A DNA stretch of 34,654 bases from an uncultured Clostridia bacterium (GTDB taxonomy: Bacteria; Bacillota; Clostridia; Oscillospirales; Acutalibacteraceae): assembly GCA_937880805.1 (NCBI GenBank), contig CALGRR010000035.1, forward strand, positions 1-34,654, written 5' to 3'. Below, in pieces: positions 9,062 through 17,988 of this stretch. The position numbers were made by a program, and so were the translations under genes. The notes beneath the pieces were generated by a model. That model was not told where the DNA came from, did no database searches, and saw nothing but the letters and a program-made list of their open reading frames with translations. Position 1 is the first letter of the stretch. The number at the start of each line of letters is the position of its first letter.

Positions 9062-9511
9062 TTAGCCGACAAGTTCACTTATTGCCGCCTTCATTTTTTC
9101 GGCATGCTCGGGTGTTCTGCAGAGTGCAAAAATGGTGTCATCACCCGCAAGAGTGCCCACAAGACCTTCCCAATGCATTGAATCAAGAGCCGCACACGCA
9201 GCCTGAGCCATACCCGTATAGCACTTTACAACAAGGGTGTTGCCTGCATAATCTGCAGAAACAACCGAATGGCTGAAAATGCTGCGGTATTTGCCGATAA
9301 GCTCATCGGAATCGCCGCTGTCTACCGCATAGCAGCTTCTGCCAAGCTCATCAACCTTTTTAATAAGCCTTAAATCCTTAATATCTCTGGATATTGTTGC
9401 CTGAGTGGTTTTGAAGCCCTCCTCCTGAAGCTTTTCGAGAAGGTCGGTCTGAGTGGAAAGATTATTTTGCTCAATGAGTCGGATTATCGCTTCATGTCTT
9501 TTCTTTTTCAC
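9062..9511 (-). CDS. argR: Arginine repressor ArgR/AhrC (GTG start)
   Basis: Hexameric arginine-responsive regulator of arginine metabolism. An N-terminal winged helix (TQATISRDIKDL near residue 40) binds ARG boxes. The C-terminal domain carries the arginine-binding and oligomer motif GDDTIFALC. I place the start at GTG 9511, giving 149 aa and the usual N-terminus KKKRHEAI. The site AAAGGAAG then lies at a proper distance. An in-frame ATG at 9529 overlaps the nadK stop (ATGA), but it would put that ribosome site inside the gene. No clear ARG box was found nearby. Confidence 0.93.
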   Translation of the reverse strand: MKKKRHEAIIRLIEQNNLSTQTDLLEKLQEEGFKTTQATISRDIKDLRLIKKVDELGRSCYAVDSGDSDELIGKYRSIFSHSVVSADYAGNTLVVKCYTGMAQAACAALDSMHWEGLVGTLAGDDTIFALCRTPEHAEKMKAAISELVG

Positions 9512-9525
9512 GTTTATTCTTCCTT

Positions 9526-10374
9526 TCATCTGCGTTGGGCAAGCTTTTTATATAAAATATCAATAAAATTATCCGATTTTATTCTGATAAAGTTCGCCGT
9601 GAATTCTGCTCTTGAAATAACAGCCTTGAAGCCGTTTTCAATATATTGCGGAGCTCCGCCGTCTGATGAAACGCAAAGTCTGTTGCCCTCCGATGATTCA
9701 ACAGTAACAACCGCATCAGGCTTAAAAATCAGCGAACGGTCAACAAGCGAATGCGGGCAAAGCGGAGTGAAAAGAATGCTTTCAAGCTCAGGGTCAACAA
9801 CCGGCCCGCCTGCCGAGAGCGAATATGCGGTTGAGCCCGTCGGCGTTGAAATGAGCACACCGTCGCAAAGATAGCTGTTGAATTTGCTGCCGTCAAGCGA
9901 AACATCAATTTCTGCCATACGCTGCTTTTCTTCGTTGGTAATGAAGCAATCGTTAATGCAGTAATCCGTGCTGATAATCTTGTTATCTTTAATGATTTCG
10001 GTTTTAAGCATAAGCCGCTTATCAAGAGTATAATCGCCGTCAATAAGCCTTGAAAGCAAATCAAGCTCATTATCTTCAAGACCCGCCATAAAAGCAAGCC
10101 TGCCTGCGTTAACTCCGAGTATGGGCTTATGCCACATAACAGCCTGCTTTGCTGCGTGAATTATTGAACCGTCGCCGCCTATCGCAATAACGGCATCGCT
10201 GTTTTTCACAGCCTCATCGGCAGGCAGAAAGCTTGCACCGTCAAAGCTGAAATCATTTTTATGTTCATCGGGAAAGCAGAATTCTGCTCCGAATTTTTTC
10301 AGCTCCTCGCAAATTCTTTCTGTTACTGCGTATGCCTCCGAACGGGTAAAATTCGGCATAAGTGCTATTCTCAA
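9526..10374 (-). CDS. nadK: NAD kinase (TTG start)
   Basis: About 282-aa cytoplasmic enzyme phosphorylating NAD to NADP. Motifs are GGDGS (66-70), the NDCFITNE region, and GSTAYSLSAGGP of the C-terminal beta domain. The open frame extends upstream into tlyA. The family start fits a TTG at 10374 (first residues MRIALMPNF), which has GGGGAGG 8 nt upstream and gives the usual length. It lies 16 nt after tlyA, and the tlyA-nadK-argR-recN order is classical. The stop overlaps a possible but unlikely argR ATG. Confidence 0.95.
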   Translation of the reverse strand: MRIALMPNFTRSEAYAVTERICEELKKFGAEFCFPDEHKNDFSFDGASFLPADEAVKNSDAVIAIGGDGSIIHAAKQAVMWHKPILGVNAGRLAFMAGLEDNELDLLSRLIDGDYTLDKRLMLKTEIIKDNKIISTDYCINDCFITNEEKQRMAEIDVSLDGSKFNSYLCDGVLISTPTGSTAYSLSAGGPVVDPELESILFTPLCPHSLVDRSLIFKPDAVVTVESSEGNRLCVSSDGGAPQYIENGFKAVISRAEFTANFIRIKSDNFIDILYKKLAQRR

Positions 10375-10390
10375 AATCCAACCCTCCCCT

Positions 10391-11203
10391 TTATTTATCA
10401 AGGCAGGAATGAGAACGCTCAACAAGCTCTTCAACAGAGCCCTGCCAGAGCATTTCACCCTTTTCCGCTTTTTCGATATACATAAGATACTCAATGTTGC
10501 CCTCGGGACCCTTAATGGGTGAAAAATCAACATCGATAACATTGAATCCGTTTTCGCAGGCAAAATCGGTTATCATTTTCACAACATCCCCGTGAACGCT
10601 TTTATCACGGACAACGCCTTTTTTGCCGATATTCTCTTTGCCCGCCTCGAACTGCGGCTTGATAAGGCAAACCGATTTGCCGTTTTCTTTAAGCAGAGTG
10701 TTCATTACGGGCAGAATTAATTTTAATGAAATAAACGATACATCAACGCTCGCAAAATCAACATCCTCTTCAACCTGCTCGTGCGTAACATATCTGAAAT
10801 TTGTTCTTTCGAGATTTACTACTCTTTCGTCACAGCGAAGTTTCCACGCAAGCTGACCGTAGCCAACATCTATTGCGTAAACCTTTTTTGCACCGTTTAT
10901 GAGCATACAGTCGGTAAAGCCGCCCGTTGAAGCGCCTATATCCATACAAACGCAGTCTTTCAAGTCAAGACCGAAGCTTTCAACCGCCTTGTGAAGCTTA
11001 AGACCGCCTCTGCTCACATAAGGATTAACGGCACCCCGCACCTCTATAGTGTCGGTTTCCTTAACATTAACGCCGCCCTTAAGAGCTTTCTGACCGTTAA
11101 GATAAACGCTGCCCGCCATTATCATTGCTTTTGCTTTTTCACGGGTTTCCGCAAGGCCTCTTTCAAAAACGGCAACATCAAGCCTTATTTTCTTTTCACT
11201 CAT
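10391..11203 (-). CDS. tlyA: TlyA-family rRNA 2'-O-methyltransferase/hemolysin-like protein
   Basis: 270-aa protein with an N-terminal S4 RNA-binding domain (about 5-65) and an FtsJ/RrmJ-type methyltransferase domain. The SAM motif DIGASTGGFTD spans 88-98, and KPQFEAG lies near residue 190. Mycobacterial TlyA methylates rRNA; clostridial relatives carry the same fold. The start is ATG 11203, preceded by AAAGGAA. An upstream ATG at 11248 lies inside dxs and has no site. The gene overlaps the dxs stop by 8 nt. Confidence 0.95.
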   Translation of the reverse strand: MSEKKIRLDVAVFERGLAETREKAKAMIMAGSVYLNGQKALKGGVNVKETDTIEVRGAVNPYVSRGGLKLHKAVESFGLDLKDCVCMDIGASTGGFTDCMLINGAKKVYAIDVGYGQLAWKLRCDERVVNLERTNFRYVTHEQVEEDVDFASVDVSFISLKLILPVMNTLLKENGKSVCLIKPQFEAGKENIGKKGVVRDKSVHGDVVKMITDFACENGFNVIDVDFSPIKGPEGNIEYLMYIEKAEKGEMLWQGSVEELVERSHSCLDK

Positions 11204-13076
11204 TATTACCGTTCCTTTCAATAACCTGTGCCATTCCGCCGGCATCAAGATTATATTTTTTCATAAGACTTGCAACCGAAGCGTGGGGCACGAATTCATC
11301 GTTAACCGCATTTATGATATATTCACCTTTATAACCGTTTTCAAGCAGCATTGAACCGAGCTTTTCGCCAACGCCGCCGCTTTTGATACCTTCCTCAAAG
11401 AAGAAAACTTTATTGCTTTTTGCCGTTTCCGAAACCAAAGCATCGGATAAAGGTTTGATTTTATTGAGCTTGATTATTTTTACTTTTATGCCTTTCTCTT
11501 CGAGCTGTTTCACGGCGGAGAGAGCATTGAAATATATTCTTCCGTAGGTTACCAGAGCGATTTCGGCATCGGGATTTGTGCAGATTTCAAAATCTGCATC
11601 GCTCGCAGCTTCATCCCTTCCCTCTTCGGGCATACTGCCTCTGGGGTATCTGATAACCACAAGGTTTTCATCCTTATAAAAGGCATTATAGAGCGATTTA
11701 CGAAGCTGGGCATAGGTTGCGGGAGAATAAACCGTTGTATTGGGAATTCCCTGAAGCAATGAAACATCAAAAATTCCCTGATGGGTTTCGCCGTCTTCAC
11801 CAACAAATCCCGCCCTGTCAACAGCAATAACAGATTTTTTTCTTTGAAGTGCACCGTCGTGTATGAGCTGGTCGGCACATCTTTGAAGAAAGGTTGAATA
11901 AACCGCAAAAACGGGAAGCATTCCGCCTGCGGCAAGACCGCTTGCAAAGGTTACGGCGTGACCCTCGGCGATGCCTACATCATAGAATCTTTTGGGATAT
12001 TGCTTTGAAAACTCCTCAAGACCCGTATTGAGTGCCATTGCGGCAGTTATCGCACAGATTCGCTTATCTTTTGCCGCAAATTCGCAAACTGCCTCACCGA
12101 AATGAGCCGAATAAGAATCTGCCTTCTGCAAGGGCTCGCCTGTATTTATATCAAACTTTGATATGCCGTGGAATTTTTCAGGTGAAAGCTCCGCAAAATC
12201 ATATCCCCTGCCTTTAAGGGTGTTGATATGAATGGTTACGGGTCTTGAAACCATTTTTGCACTGTTCATAGCTTCGCAAAGCTGACTTATATTATGACCG
12301 TCTATGGGACCTATATATTTAAATCCGAGATTTTCAAAAAACGAGCTTGAATAAATCAGATTTTTGAGTGCTGTTTTAAGCTTGAACAGATGATTTGAAA
12401 GGGATTTGCCCACAACGGGAATTTTGTTGAGTGCCTTTTCCGTTCCCGCCTTAAAGCGGTAATACTCAGGCTTTGCTCTTACCTTGGCAAGATACCTCGC
12501 CATTGAGCCCACATTTTCGGAAATGGACATTTCGTTATCGTTAAGAACAACAATCAGTCTGTTCTGTGTTGAACCTGCGTGATTGAGAGCCTCATAAATC
12601 ATACCGTTGCCGAATGAGCCGTCACCGACTATTGCAACGGCATAATTCTTTGAACCTTTAACGGCGTTTGCCGCAGCAATGCCCGCCGCCTGCGAAACAG
12701 AAACACCCGCGTGGCCTTCATAAAAGCTGTCGTGCTCACTTTCATCGGGGCGGACAAAGCCTGAAATTCCGTTTTCGGTGCGTAAGGTGCCGAAAGTTTC
12801 AAATCTGCCCGTCAGAAGCTTATGGGCATATGCCTGATGGCCCACATCCCAGACCAGCTTATCCTCGGGTGAGTTGAATGATTTATGGAGTGCAACGGCA
12901 AGCTCAACTGTGCCGAGATTTGATGCAAGATGCCCGCCCGTTGATGCCACCGTATCAACAAGCACTTCTCTTATTTCGGCACAAAGCTCTTTGAGCTGCT
13001 CTTCATTCAGTTTTTTTATATCCGAAGGATGCCTGATACTCTTAAGAATACTCACACCCCCAAATTTATTATCCAT
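11196..13076 (-). CDS. dxs: 1-deoxy-D-xylulose-5-phosphate synthase
   Basis: 626-aa thiamine-diphosphate enzyme that joins pyruvate and glyceraldehyde 3-phosphate in the first step of the MEP isoprenoid pathway. Visible are WDVGHQAY with its conserved His, the TPP/Mg motif GDGSFGNGMIYEALN through VLNDNEMSIS, the pyrimidine-domain segment DRAGFVGEDGETHQG, and a C-terminal transketolase domain. The ATG at 13076 has no strong ribosome site. A GTG seven codons in is the other option, giving the more usual N-terminus. It starts 6 nt after ispA, so both steps of prenyl precursor supply are coexpressed. Confidence 0.97.
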   Translation of the reverse strand: MDNKFGGVSILKSIRHPSDIKKLNEEQLKELCAEIREVLVDTVASTGGHLASNLGTVELAVALHKSFNSPEDKLVWDVGHQAYAHKLLTGRFETFGTLRTENGISGFVRPDESEHDSFYEGHAGVSVSQAAGIAAANAVKGSKNYAVAIVGDGSFGNGMIYEALNHAGSTQNRLIVVLNDNEMSISENVGSMARYLAKVRAKPEYYRFKAGTEKALNKIPVVGKSLSNHLFKLKTALKNLIYSSSFFENLGFKYIGPIDGHNISQLCEAMNSAKMVSRPVTIHINTLKGRGYDFAELSPEKFHGISKFDINTGEPLQKADSYSAHFGEAVCEFAAKDKRICAITAAMALNTGLEEFSKQYPKRFYDVGIAEGHAVTFASGLAAGGMLPVFAVYSTFLQRCADQLIHDGALQRKKSVIAVDRAGFVGEDGETHQGIFDVSLLQGIPNTTVYSPATYAQLRKSLYNAFYKDENLVVIRYPRGSMPEEGRDEAASDADFEICTNPDAEIALVTYGRIYFNALSAVKQLEEKGIKVKIIKLNKIKPLSDALVSETAKSNKVFFFEEGIKSGGVGEKLGSMLLENGYKGEYIINAVNDEFVPHASVASLMKKYNLDAGGMAQVIERNGNNE

Positions 13077-13082
13077 ATCAAA

Positions 13083-13985
13083 TCAGTTTCTTCTGCCTGC
13101 AAGACTTTCTGCAAGCTCAAGAAGAAATTCTCCGTCTTTTTCAAATATTTCAAGCGATGCCTTTGCTTCATCGGTAAGCTTCCTGGCAATTTCCTTTGAT
13201 TCTTCAAGACCGAGAAGCGAAACATAGGTTGATTTTCCGTTATCGCTGTCGCTTCCTATCGGCTTTCCGAGTTCGGCTTCGCTGCTTGTTACATCAAGAA
13301 TATCATCAACTATCTGGAACGCAAGACCTATTTTTTCGCAATAGGTTTCAGCGGCCTTGATTTTTGCTTCATCAGCATTTGCCGCAATGCAGCCGAGCAC
13401 CGCAGCAACCTTTATCATTTCACCGGTTTTAAGCTTATCCGTTGCGGCAACACAGTCTATATCTGCCTGCCTTGTTTCGTTTGCAAGGTCCATAACCTGA
13501 CCCGCAATCATTCCCGCACAGCCCGCCGCTTTCGCAAGCTCAAGACCAGCTTTTGCTTTTTGCTCAAAGCTCAGATCGGGAGCTGAAAGCAGAGTTTCAA
13601 ATGCAAGGGTGAGCAATCCGTCACCTGCGAGAAGAGCATTTGCATAGCCGAAAACCTTATGGTTTGACGGCTTTCCTCTTCTCATATCGTCATCATCCAT
13701 ACACGGAAGGTCATCGTGAATGAGCGAATAAGTGTGAATCATTTCAACTGCAAGAGCGAACGGAACAGCACTTTTCACATCACCGCCGCATATTCTGCAG
13801 AATTCAAGAGTAAGTGCGGGTCTTATGCGTTTGCCGCCGTTTTCAAGAGAATAGCTCATAGCTTCGAGCATTTTATCAAGACCCGTGGATTCCCTTTCCT
13901 CAAACGCACGGCAGGAAACAGCTTCCGACGCCGCTTCGTTTATCATACTCACATAGGAGTTTAATCTTTCTTCAAACAAGCTCAT
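13083..13985 (-). CDS. ispA: Polyprenyl (farnesyl/geranylgeranyl) diphosphate synthase
   Basis: 300-aa all-alpha prenyltransferase that condenses isopentenyl with allylic diphosphates. The first Asp-rich motif is DD at 91-92 continuing to DDDD (97-100) followed by MRRGKPSNH. The second is DDILD (227-231), followed by GKPIGSD and KSTY. The N-terminal GGKRIRP (50-56) is also typical. Length and context (xseB-ispA-dxs) fit the short-chain FPP synthase of Firmicutes, although chain length cannot be fixed from sequence. Its ATG overlaps the xseB stop by 4 nt. Confidence 0.95.
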   Translation of the reverse strand: MSLFEERLNSYVSMINEAASEAVSCRAFEERESTGLDKMLEAMSYSLENGGKRIRPALTLEFCRICGGDVKSAVPFALAVEMIHTYSLIHDDLPCMDDDDMRRGKPSNHKVFGYANALLAGDGLLTLAFETLLSAPDLSFEQKAKAGLELAKAAGCAGMIAGQVMDLANETRQADIDCVAATDKLKTGEMIKVAAVLGCIAANADEAKIKAAETYCEKIGLAFQIVDDILDVTSSEAELGKPIGSDSDNGKSTYVSLLGLEESKEIARKLTDEAKASLEIFEKDGEFLLELAESLAGRRN

Positions 13986-14176
13986 TCCTGCTCTCCTTTG
14001 GAAAGTTCGGTTATTTTAAGCTGCGCTTCATCAAGCTTCTTTGAGCACTTTGCCGCAAGAGAGGTGCCCTCTTCATAAAGCTTCATCATTTCTTCAAGCG
14101 AAAGATTTCCGCTTTCAAGCTTGTCCACAATTTCTTCAAGTCTTGCAACAGACTTTTCATAATTTATCTTTTCCAT
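13982..14176 (-). CDS. xseB: Exodeoxyribonuclease VII small subunit
   Basis: 64-aa helical protein with the family pattern NYEKSVARLEEIVDKLESG and SLEEMMKLYEEG. It binds XseA to form exonuclease VII, which degrades single-stranded DNA. It lies 1 nt after xseA and overlaps ispA by 4 nt. The ribosome site is weak (AAAGGC), so translation is probably coupled to xseA. Confidence 0.95.
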   Translation of the reverse strand: MEKINYEKSVARLEEIVDKLESGNLSLEEMMKLYEEGTSLAAKCSKKLDEAQLKITELSKGEQE

Positions 14177-14177
14177 T

Positions 14178-15386
14178 TCAGTTGCCTTTCACGCTCATTA
14201 TTTCACATTCGAGCTTTCCGTTTTTAATAAGAACATCTATTTTATCGCCTTTGCTTACGGCTTGTGTATCGGAAACTACCTTGCCGTTTTTCACTGCTAC
14301 GCTGTAGCCCCTTGCAAGAATTTTTAACGGACTCATTGCATCAAGCTTTGCACAAAGACCGGAAAAATCCTTATTCAATGCGGCAATTCTCTGATTCACC
14401 GCATATTCCATTGCCATAGATGCTCTGTCACAGCGAACCCGAAAACTATCAATATAGTTTTGGGGGCTCAATCGCTGAAGAGAGGATTTTTTATATTCGA
14501 TAACCGCTTTTTCGGTTGCGAGTTTATCTGACATTGCGGAAAGCATTCTTCTTGAAAACGCCTCCAGCATTTCCTTCTGCTGCCTGCAATCAGGCACTGC
14601 AAGCTCCGCCGCCGCAGAAGGGGTTGGTGCACGCAAATCAGCGGCAAAATCGCAGATGGTGAAATCAGTTTCGTGACCAACCGCCGAGATAACGGGAATG
14701 TCACTCGCCGCAACCGCCCTTGCAACCTTTTCTTCGTTGAATGCCCAGAGTTCCTCAACCGAGCCGCCGCCTCTGCCAACAATGAGCACATCCGCCGCTT
14801 TCTCGCGGTTAAAAAGCTCTATCGCCTCGCTTATCTGACCCGCAGCATATTCACCCTGAACCGCAACGGGGCAGAGAATAAGCTCCGTCATAGGGAATCT
14901 GCGGGAAATAACATTGATTATATCTCTTATTGCCGCACCCGTGGGAGAGGTTACAACGCCCACCCGCATCGGATAAACGGGAATCGGCTTTTTTCTTTCT
15001 GCATCAAAAAGCCCTTCCTTTGCAAGCTTATTTTTAAGCTGCTCAAAGGCAATGCTGAGTGCTCCCGTTCCGTCGGGCTGCATATCGTCAATATAAAGCT
15101 GATACTGACCGTCTCTTTCAAAAACGGATACCCTGCCTCTGATTATAACCTTCATTGAATTTTCGGGCATAAAGCGAAGGCGTGAATTGGCGGTTTTGAA
15201 CATAACCGCTTTTATTGAGGCAGATTCATCCTTGATTGTCATATAGTAATGCCCGGTTTTATAGTGGTTTGTGAAGTTTGAAATTTCGCCCTGCACAAAA
15301 ACATTCTGCAAATTAAAATCCTGCTCAATTATTGATTTAACATATCTGTTGAGCTGACTTACGCTTAAAACTACTCCGTTACCCAA
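14178..15386 (-). CDS. xseA: Exodeoxyribonuclease VII large subunit (TTG start)
   Basis: 402-aa catalytic subunit of exonuclease VII. An N-terminal OB fold (LSVSQLNRYVKSI, then VFVQGEISNF) is followed by the nuclease domain. That domain carries RVGVVTSPTGAAIRDI, RGGGSVEELWAFNEE and VGHETDFTICDFAADLRAPTPSAAAE. A helical C-terminus ends near ARGYSVA. The start is a TTG at 15386 with a strong GGGGAGG site 6 nt upstream, which overlaps the end of the TsaD-like gene by 8 nt. Nothing appears truncated. Confidence 0.96.
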   Translation of the reverse strand: MGNGVVLSVSQLNRYVKSIIEQDFNLQNVFVQGEISNFTNHYKTGHYYMTIKDESASIKAVMFKTANSRLRFMPENSMKVIIRGRVSVFERDGQYQLYIDDMQPDGTGALSIAFEQLKNKLAKEGLFDAERKKPIPVYPMRVGVVTSPTGAAIRDIINVISRRFPMTELILCPVAVQGEYAAGQISEAIELFNREKAADVLIVGRGGGSVEELWAFNEEKVARAVAASDIPVISAVGHETDFTICDFAADLRAPTPSAAAELAVPDCRQQKEMLEAFSRRMLSAMSDKLATEKAVIEYKKSSLQRLSPQNYIDSFRVRCDRASMAMEYAVNQRIAALNKDFSGLCAKLDAMSPLKILARGYSVAVKNGKVVSDTQAVSKGDKIDVLIKNGKLECEIMSVKGN

Positions 15387-16314
15387 GCAAGCCCTCCCCT
15401 TTCAGATATGCAAGCACCGCAACGCCCGCCGCATTATCGCAGGAAAAATCGGGGTGGGCAAATTCTGCATTGAATTTTGTTTTTATTCTGTTTCGGATTA
15501 TGCTGTTTGACATAACTCCGCCCGCATAAATAAGCGGAAGCTCGCCGTATTCCGAAATTGCATACTCGGTCATTTTCTCAACTGTTTTGCCTGCAAAATC
15601 GAGGCAATATCTTGCAACATTTTCTTTGGGTTCGCCTTTTTCAAGCATTTTTCTGCATTGATTTTCAACACCCGAAAGGCTGCAGTTTCCCTCTTTCACG
15701 CAAATCTTCGGATTATAGGTTTCATTGCAATTCAAAGCAAGCTTTTCAAGCTCTTTGCCGCAAGGGAATGCAAGCCCCATCATAACCCCTGCTCTGTCAA
15801 CAGCCTGACCGCAGTTGAGGTCTTTTGTTTCGCCGATTATTTCAACCGCAAATCCTCTTTCTTTATCGGGCGAAACAAGAAGCATTTCGGTTGTGCCTCC
15901 CGAAACGTGAAAAGCAATAAATCTTTGTGAAATAAGGTCAAGTCTGTTTGCGGAATAAAGTGCCGCCGCAATATGACCCGCCTGATGAGAAAAGCCGTAG
16001 ACAGGCTTTTTCATCGAAGCTGCAATGCAATGTGCGGTATTAACACCGACCATAAAGCACGGCATATATGAGCCCTCTGCATCTCTCGGTTTTTCGGAAA
16101 CACCAACCGCAGAAATCTCTCCGCTGCACTTTGAAAGAAGCTCCTCAAAAACGGGATAAAGCCGCACCGTGTGATGAAACACCGCATCACTCTGGCGCAG
16201 CCCCTTTTCTCCTTCCTTAACGGGAAGAAGAAGCTTATTCTGAATAACCTCTTTGCCGTTATAAACCGCCGCCGAGGTTGTGTAATTACTTGTATCTATT
16301 CCGAGAGTCAGCAT
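15379..16314 (-). CDS. TsaD/Kae1/Gcp-family paralogue
   Basis: 311-aa ASKHA-fold protein of the glycoprotease family (TsaD makes t6A in tRNA). It starts with LGIDTSNYTTSAAVY. It keeps the metal-binding HQAGH motif near residue 109, a GGTTEML phosphate loop, KDLNCGQAVDRAG, AGGVMSNS, and a late CDNAAGVA carrying the third metal ligand Asp. It is shorter than true TsaD (about 335-345 aa) and diverges outside these motifs. The usual tsaD partners tsaB and tsaE are not adjacent. I therefore call it a paralogue of unknown role. It starts at the stop of nusB (1-nt overlap). Confidence 0.82.
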   Translation of the reverse strand: MLTLGIDTSNYTTSAAVYNGKEVIQNKLLLPVKEGEKGLRQSDAVFHHTVRLYPVFEELLSKCSGEISAVGVSEKPRDAEGSYMPCFMVGVNTAHCIAASMKKPVYGFSHQAGHIAAALYSANRLDLISQRFIAFHVSGGTTEMLLVSPDKERGFAVEIIGETKDLNCGQAVDRAGVMMGLAFPCGKELEKLALNCNETYNPKICVKEGNCSLSGVENQCRKMLEKGEPKENVARYCLDFAGKTVEKMTEYAISEYGELPLIYAGGVMSNSIIRNRIKTKFNAEFAHPDFSCDNAAGVAVLAYLKGEGLLG

Positions 16315-16712
16315 TATTTTTCTTCTTTGGAAACAGAGCCGAGAATGCCGTTTACAAATGAATAGTCATCTTTTGATGCAAACTTCTTGCAAAGCTCAAC
16401 AGCTTCGTTGATGGATACTTTAACGGGAATATCGTCAAAATAACGGATTTCGCAAACTGCAAGCCTGAGCACGGCAAGGGCAACCTTTGAAATTCGGTTT
16501 TTCTTCCAGCCTACCGAATATTTTTCTATTGTTTCATCAATATCCGCAACATTTTCCCAAGCCTTGAAAGCAAGAGTCTTCACAAAATCGCTTCCGCACA
16601 CAACCTCATTTTCCAATGCAAGGTCATAGAGCTCGGAAAGCTCTGTTTCTTCATTGAATGACTTTTCAAAAAGCAGAATAAAAGCCTGCTCTCTCTCTTC
16701 ACGTCTTGTCAT
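16314..16712 (-). CDS. nusB: Transcription antitermination factor NusB
   Basis: 132-aa all-helical protein that binds the boxA RNA with NusE (S10) in rRNA antitermination. Family marks are TRREEREQAFILLFE at the start, the middle KNRISKVALAVLRLAVCEI and the end VSINEAVELCKKFASKDDYSFVNGILG. It is preceded by CGGAGGATAAA and a clear promoter, making it the first gene of the twelve-gene operon. Confidence 0.96.
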   Translation of the reverse strand: MTRREEREQAFILLFEKSFNEETELSELYDLALENEVVCGSDFVKTLAFKAWENVADIDETIEKYSVGWKKNRISKVALAVLRLAVCEIRYFDDIPVKVSINEAVELCKKFASKDDYSFVNGILGSVSKEEK

Positions 16713-16751
16713 TTTATCCTCCGGAAATGCATAATACCAAAATTTTTGTAT

Positions 16752-16780
16752 ATTATATCATTATTTTTATAAATATACAA
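16752..16780 (-). promoter_or_regulatory. Promoter of the nusB-to-SGNH-hydrolase operon
   Basis: Minus-strand TTGTAT (16775-16780), 17-nt spacer, TATAAT (16752-16757), 40 nt before the nusB ATG. It lies in the AT-rich 88-nt gap after spoIIIAH and is the only obvious promoter for the next twelve genes. Confidence 0.72.
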
Positions 16781-16800
16781 CCTTTATTTAAAAATATTTA

Positions 16801-17379
16801 TCAGTATTCCATTTCGATGATTGTAATATTATCCACCGGATATTCGGTATGTTTAACTGCAATCTCTTTTATTTTTACAACAGTAACATCATCGAGAGAG
16901 CCGTTTTCAATAATTATTTCAGCTTTGCCGTTATTGAGAATAACAAGGTTTTCGCAACCGATTTTTGCGGTGATAAGGTTTTCAATATCACTTTCCAATG
17001 TCATACAGTCCGAAAGCTCCTTCAAGGCTGCCGTTGCCTGCTTTACCGCCTCTGAATCAGACGAGCTGTCCTTGATTATATCGTTGAGTGCCTCTGCCGC
17101 CTCATCGTGTGCGGTTTTTCTGCGGAGCTTTGCACTTGCAAAATATTCCGAAGCCTGTGCCTGTGCCGCAGCGTCATCGAGAGTTACATCAGACGAAATA
17201 ACATAGCGGGCATCCCCGAGATTTGCTCCCTGCTTTTCATCATCGGAAACCGCATCGGTTGCCGCCGTGTTGCCCGAAGCGTCAACGGTTGGTTTGGTGT
17301 AATACCAATTCACAAAAACCGCCGCACCCAGAGCCACAATAAGGGTTGCGAGCAAAAGCTGTCTTCTTTTGATAATCAT
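16801..17379 (-). CDS. spoIIIAH: Stage III sporulation protein AH
   Basis: 192-aa mother-cell protein of the SpoIIIA-SpoIIQ feeding-channel complex. One N-terminal membrane segment (about 8-26, ending in VNWYYTKP) is followed by an Ala-rich acidic linker and helix. A C-terminal ring-building (YscJ/FliF-like) domain contains IIENGSLDDVTVVKI. It is the last gene of the operon, 40 nt after spoIIIAG, with AAGGAGAG before its ATG. No convincing terminator follows. Confidence 0.95.
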   Translation of the reverse strand: MIIKRRQLLLATLIVALGAAVFVNWYYTKPTVDASGNTAATDAVSDDEKQGANLGDARYVISSDVTLDDAAAQAQASEYFASAKLRRKTAHDEAAEALNDIIKDSSSDSEAVKQATAALKELSDCMTLESDIENLITAKIGCENLVILNNGKAEIIIENGSLDDVTVVKIKEIAVKHTEYPVDNITIIEMEY

Positions 17380-17419
17380 AAAAATCTCTCCTTGTTTTAT
17401 GTATATTTATACATTGTTT

Positions 17420-17983
17420 TCATCCCATTTCGGCAACGCTCACTCTTGCAGAGCTTATATCGAGCAAAGCCGTTACCGCCTCGGTAACTCTTGTTCTTAT
17501 AACATCGGAGCCGCCGCCCTCGCACACAACGGCAACCCCTCTTATTTTCGGTTGATTCACTCTCACAACTATGCCTTTTTCTGCCTGACCGTCATCAACT
17601 ATAACATATTCATCCTTTTGCTCAATATTACTTTTTCCGCCCGAATCAACATTTTCGCCATAATCAAAATTATGAAGGTAAACATCCTCAACCGAGCTTT
17701 CCAGAGTAACCATAACCGTTACTGCTCCTACGCCGTCGATCCTTGATATTAACGAAGTCAGGCGTTCCTCAAGCTGTTCGGTATATTCTTGTTCTCCGCT
17801 TTTCGGAGCTTCGGTTGTTGTTTTTGAGGAAGAAGTTTCCGACACTGCAGGCAGTTCACTTATAAGCAAGCACACAATGCCTGCCGCAAGCAGAAAAACC
17901 GGAAGCAGCAGCTTTTTGCCAAGCTTTGTTTTTTCCGAAATACGGTTTATTAATTTTTCAAAAAAATCTTTTGCTTTTTCCAT
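17420..17983 (-). CDS. spoIIIAG: Stage III sporulation protein AG
   Basis: 187-aa ring-forming protein of the SpoIIIA channel. A membrane segment at about 24-42 (LLLPVFLLAAGIVCLLI) is followed by a Ser/Thr-rich linker. The ring-building domain follows with YTEQLEERLTSLISRIDGVG and VMVTLESS, then RGVAVVCEGGG. Length fits the clostridial form. It starts 5 nt after spoIIIAF. Confidence 0.95.
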   Translation of the reverse strand: MEKAKDFFEKLINRISEKTKLGKKLLLPVFLLAAGIVCLLISELPAVSETSSSKTTTEAPKSGEQEYTEQLEERLTSLISRIDGVGAVTVMVTLESSVEDVYLHNFDYGENVDSGGKSNIEQKDEYVIVDDGQAEKGIVVRVNQPKIRGVAVVCEGGGSDVIRTRVTEAVTALLDISSARVSVAEMG

Positions 17984-17988
17984 TCATC

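Noticed and set aside
11203..11248. Upstream ATG for tlyA
   Set aside because: Would place 15 residues inside dxs with no ribosome site; the S4 domain begins properly from 11203.
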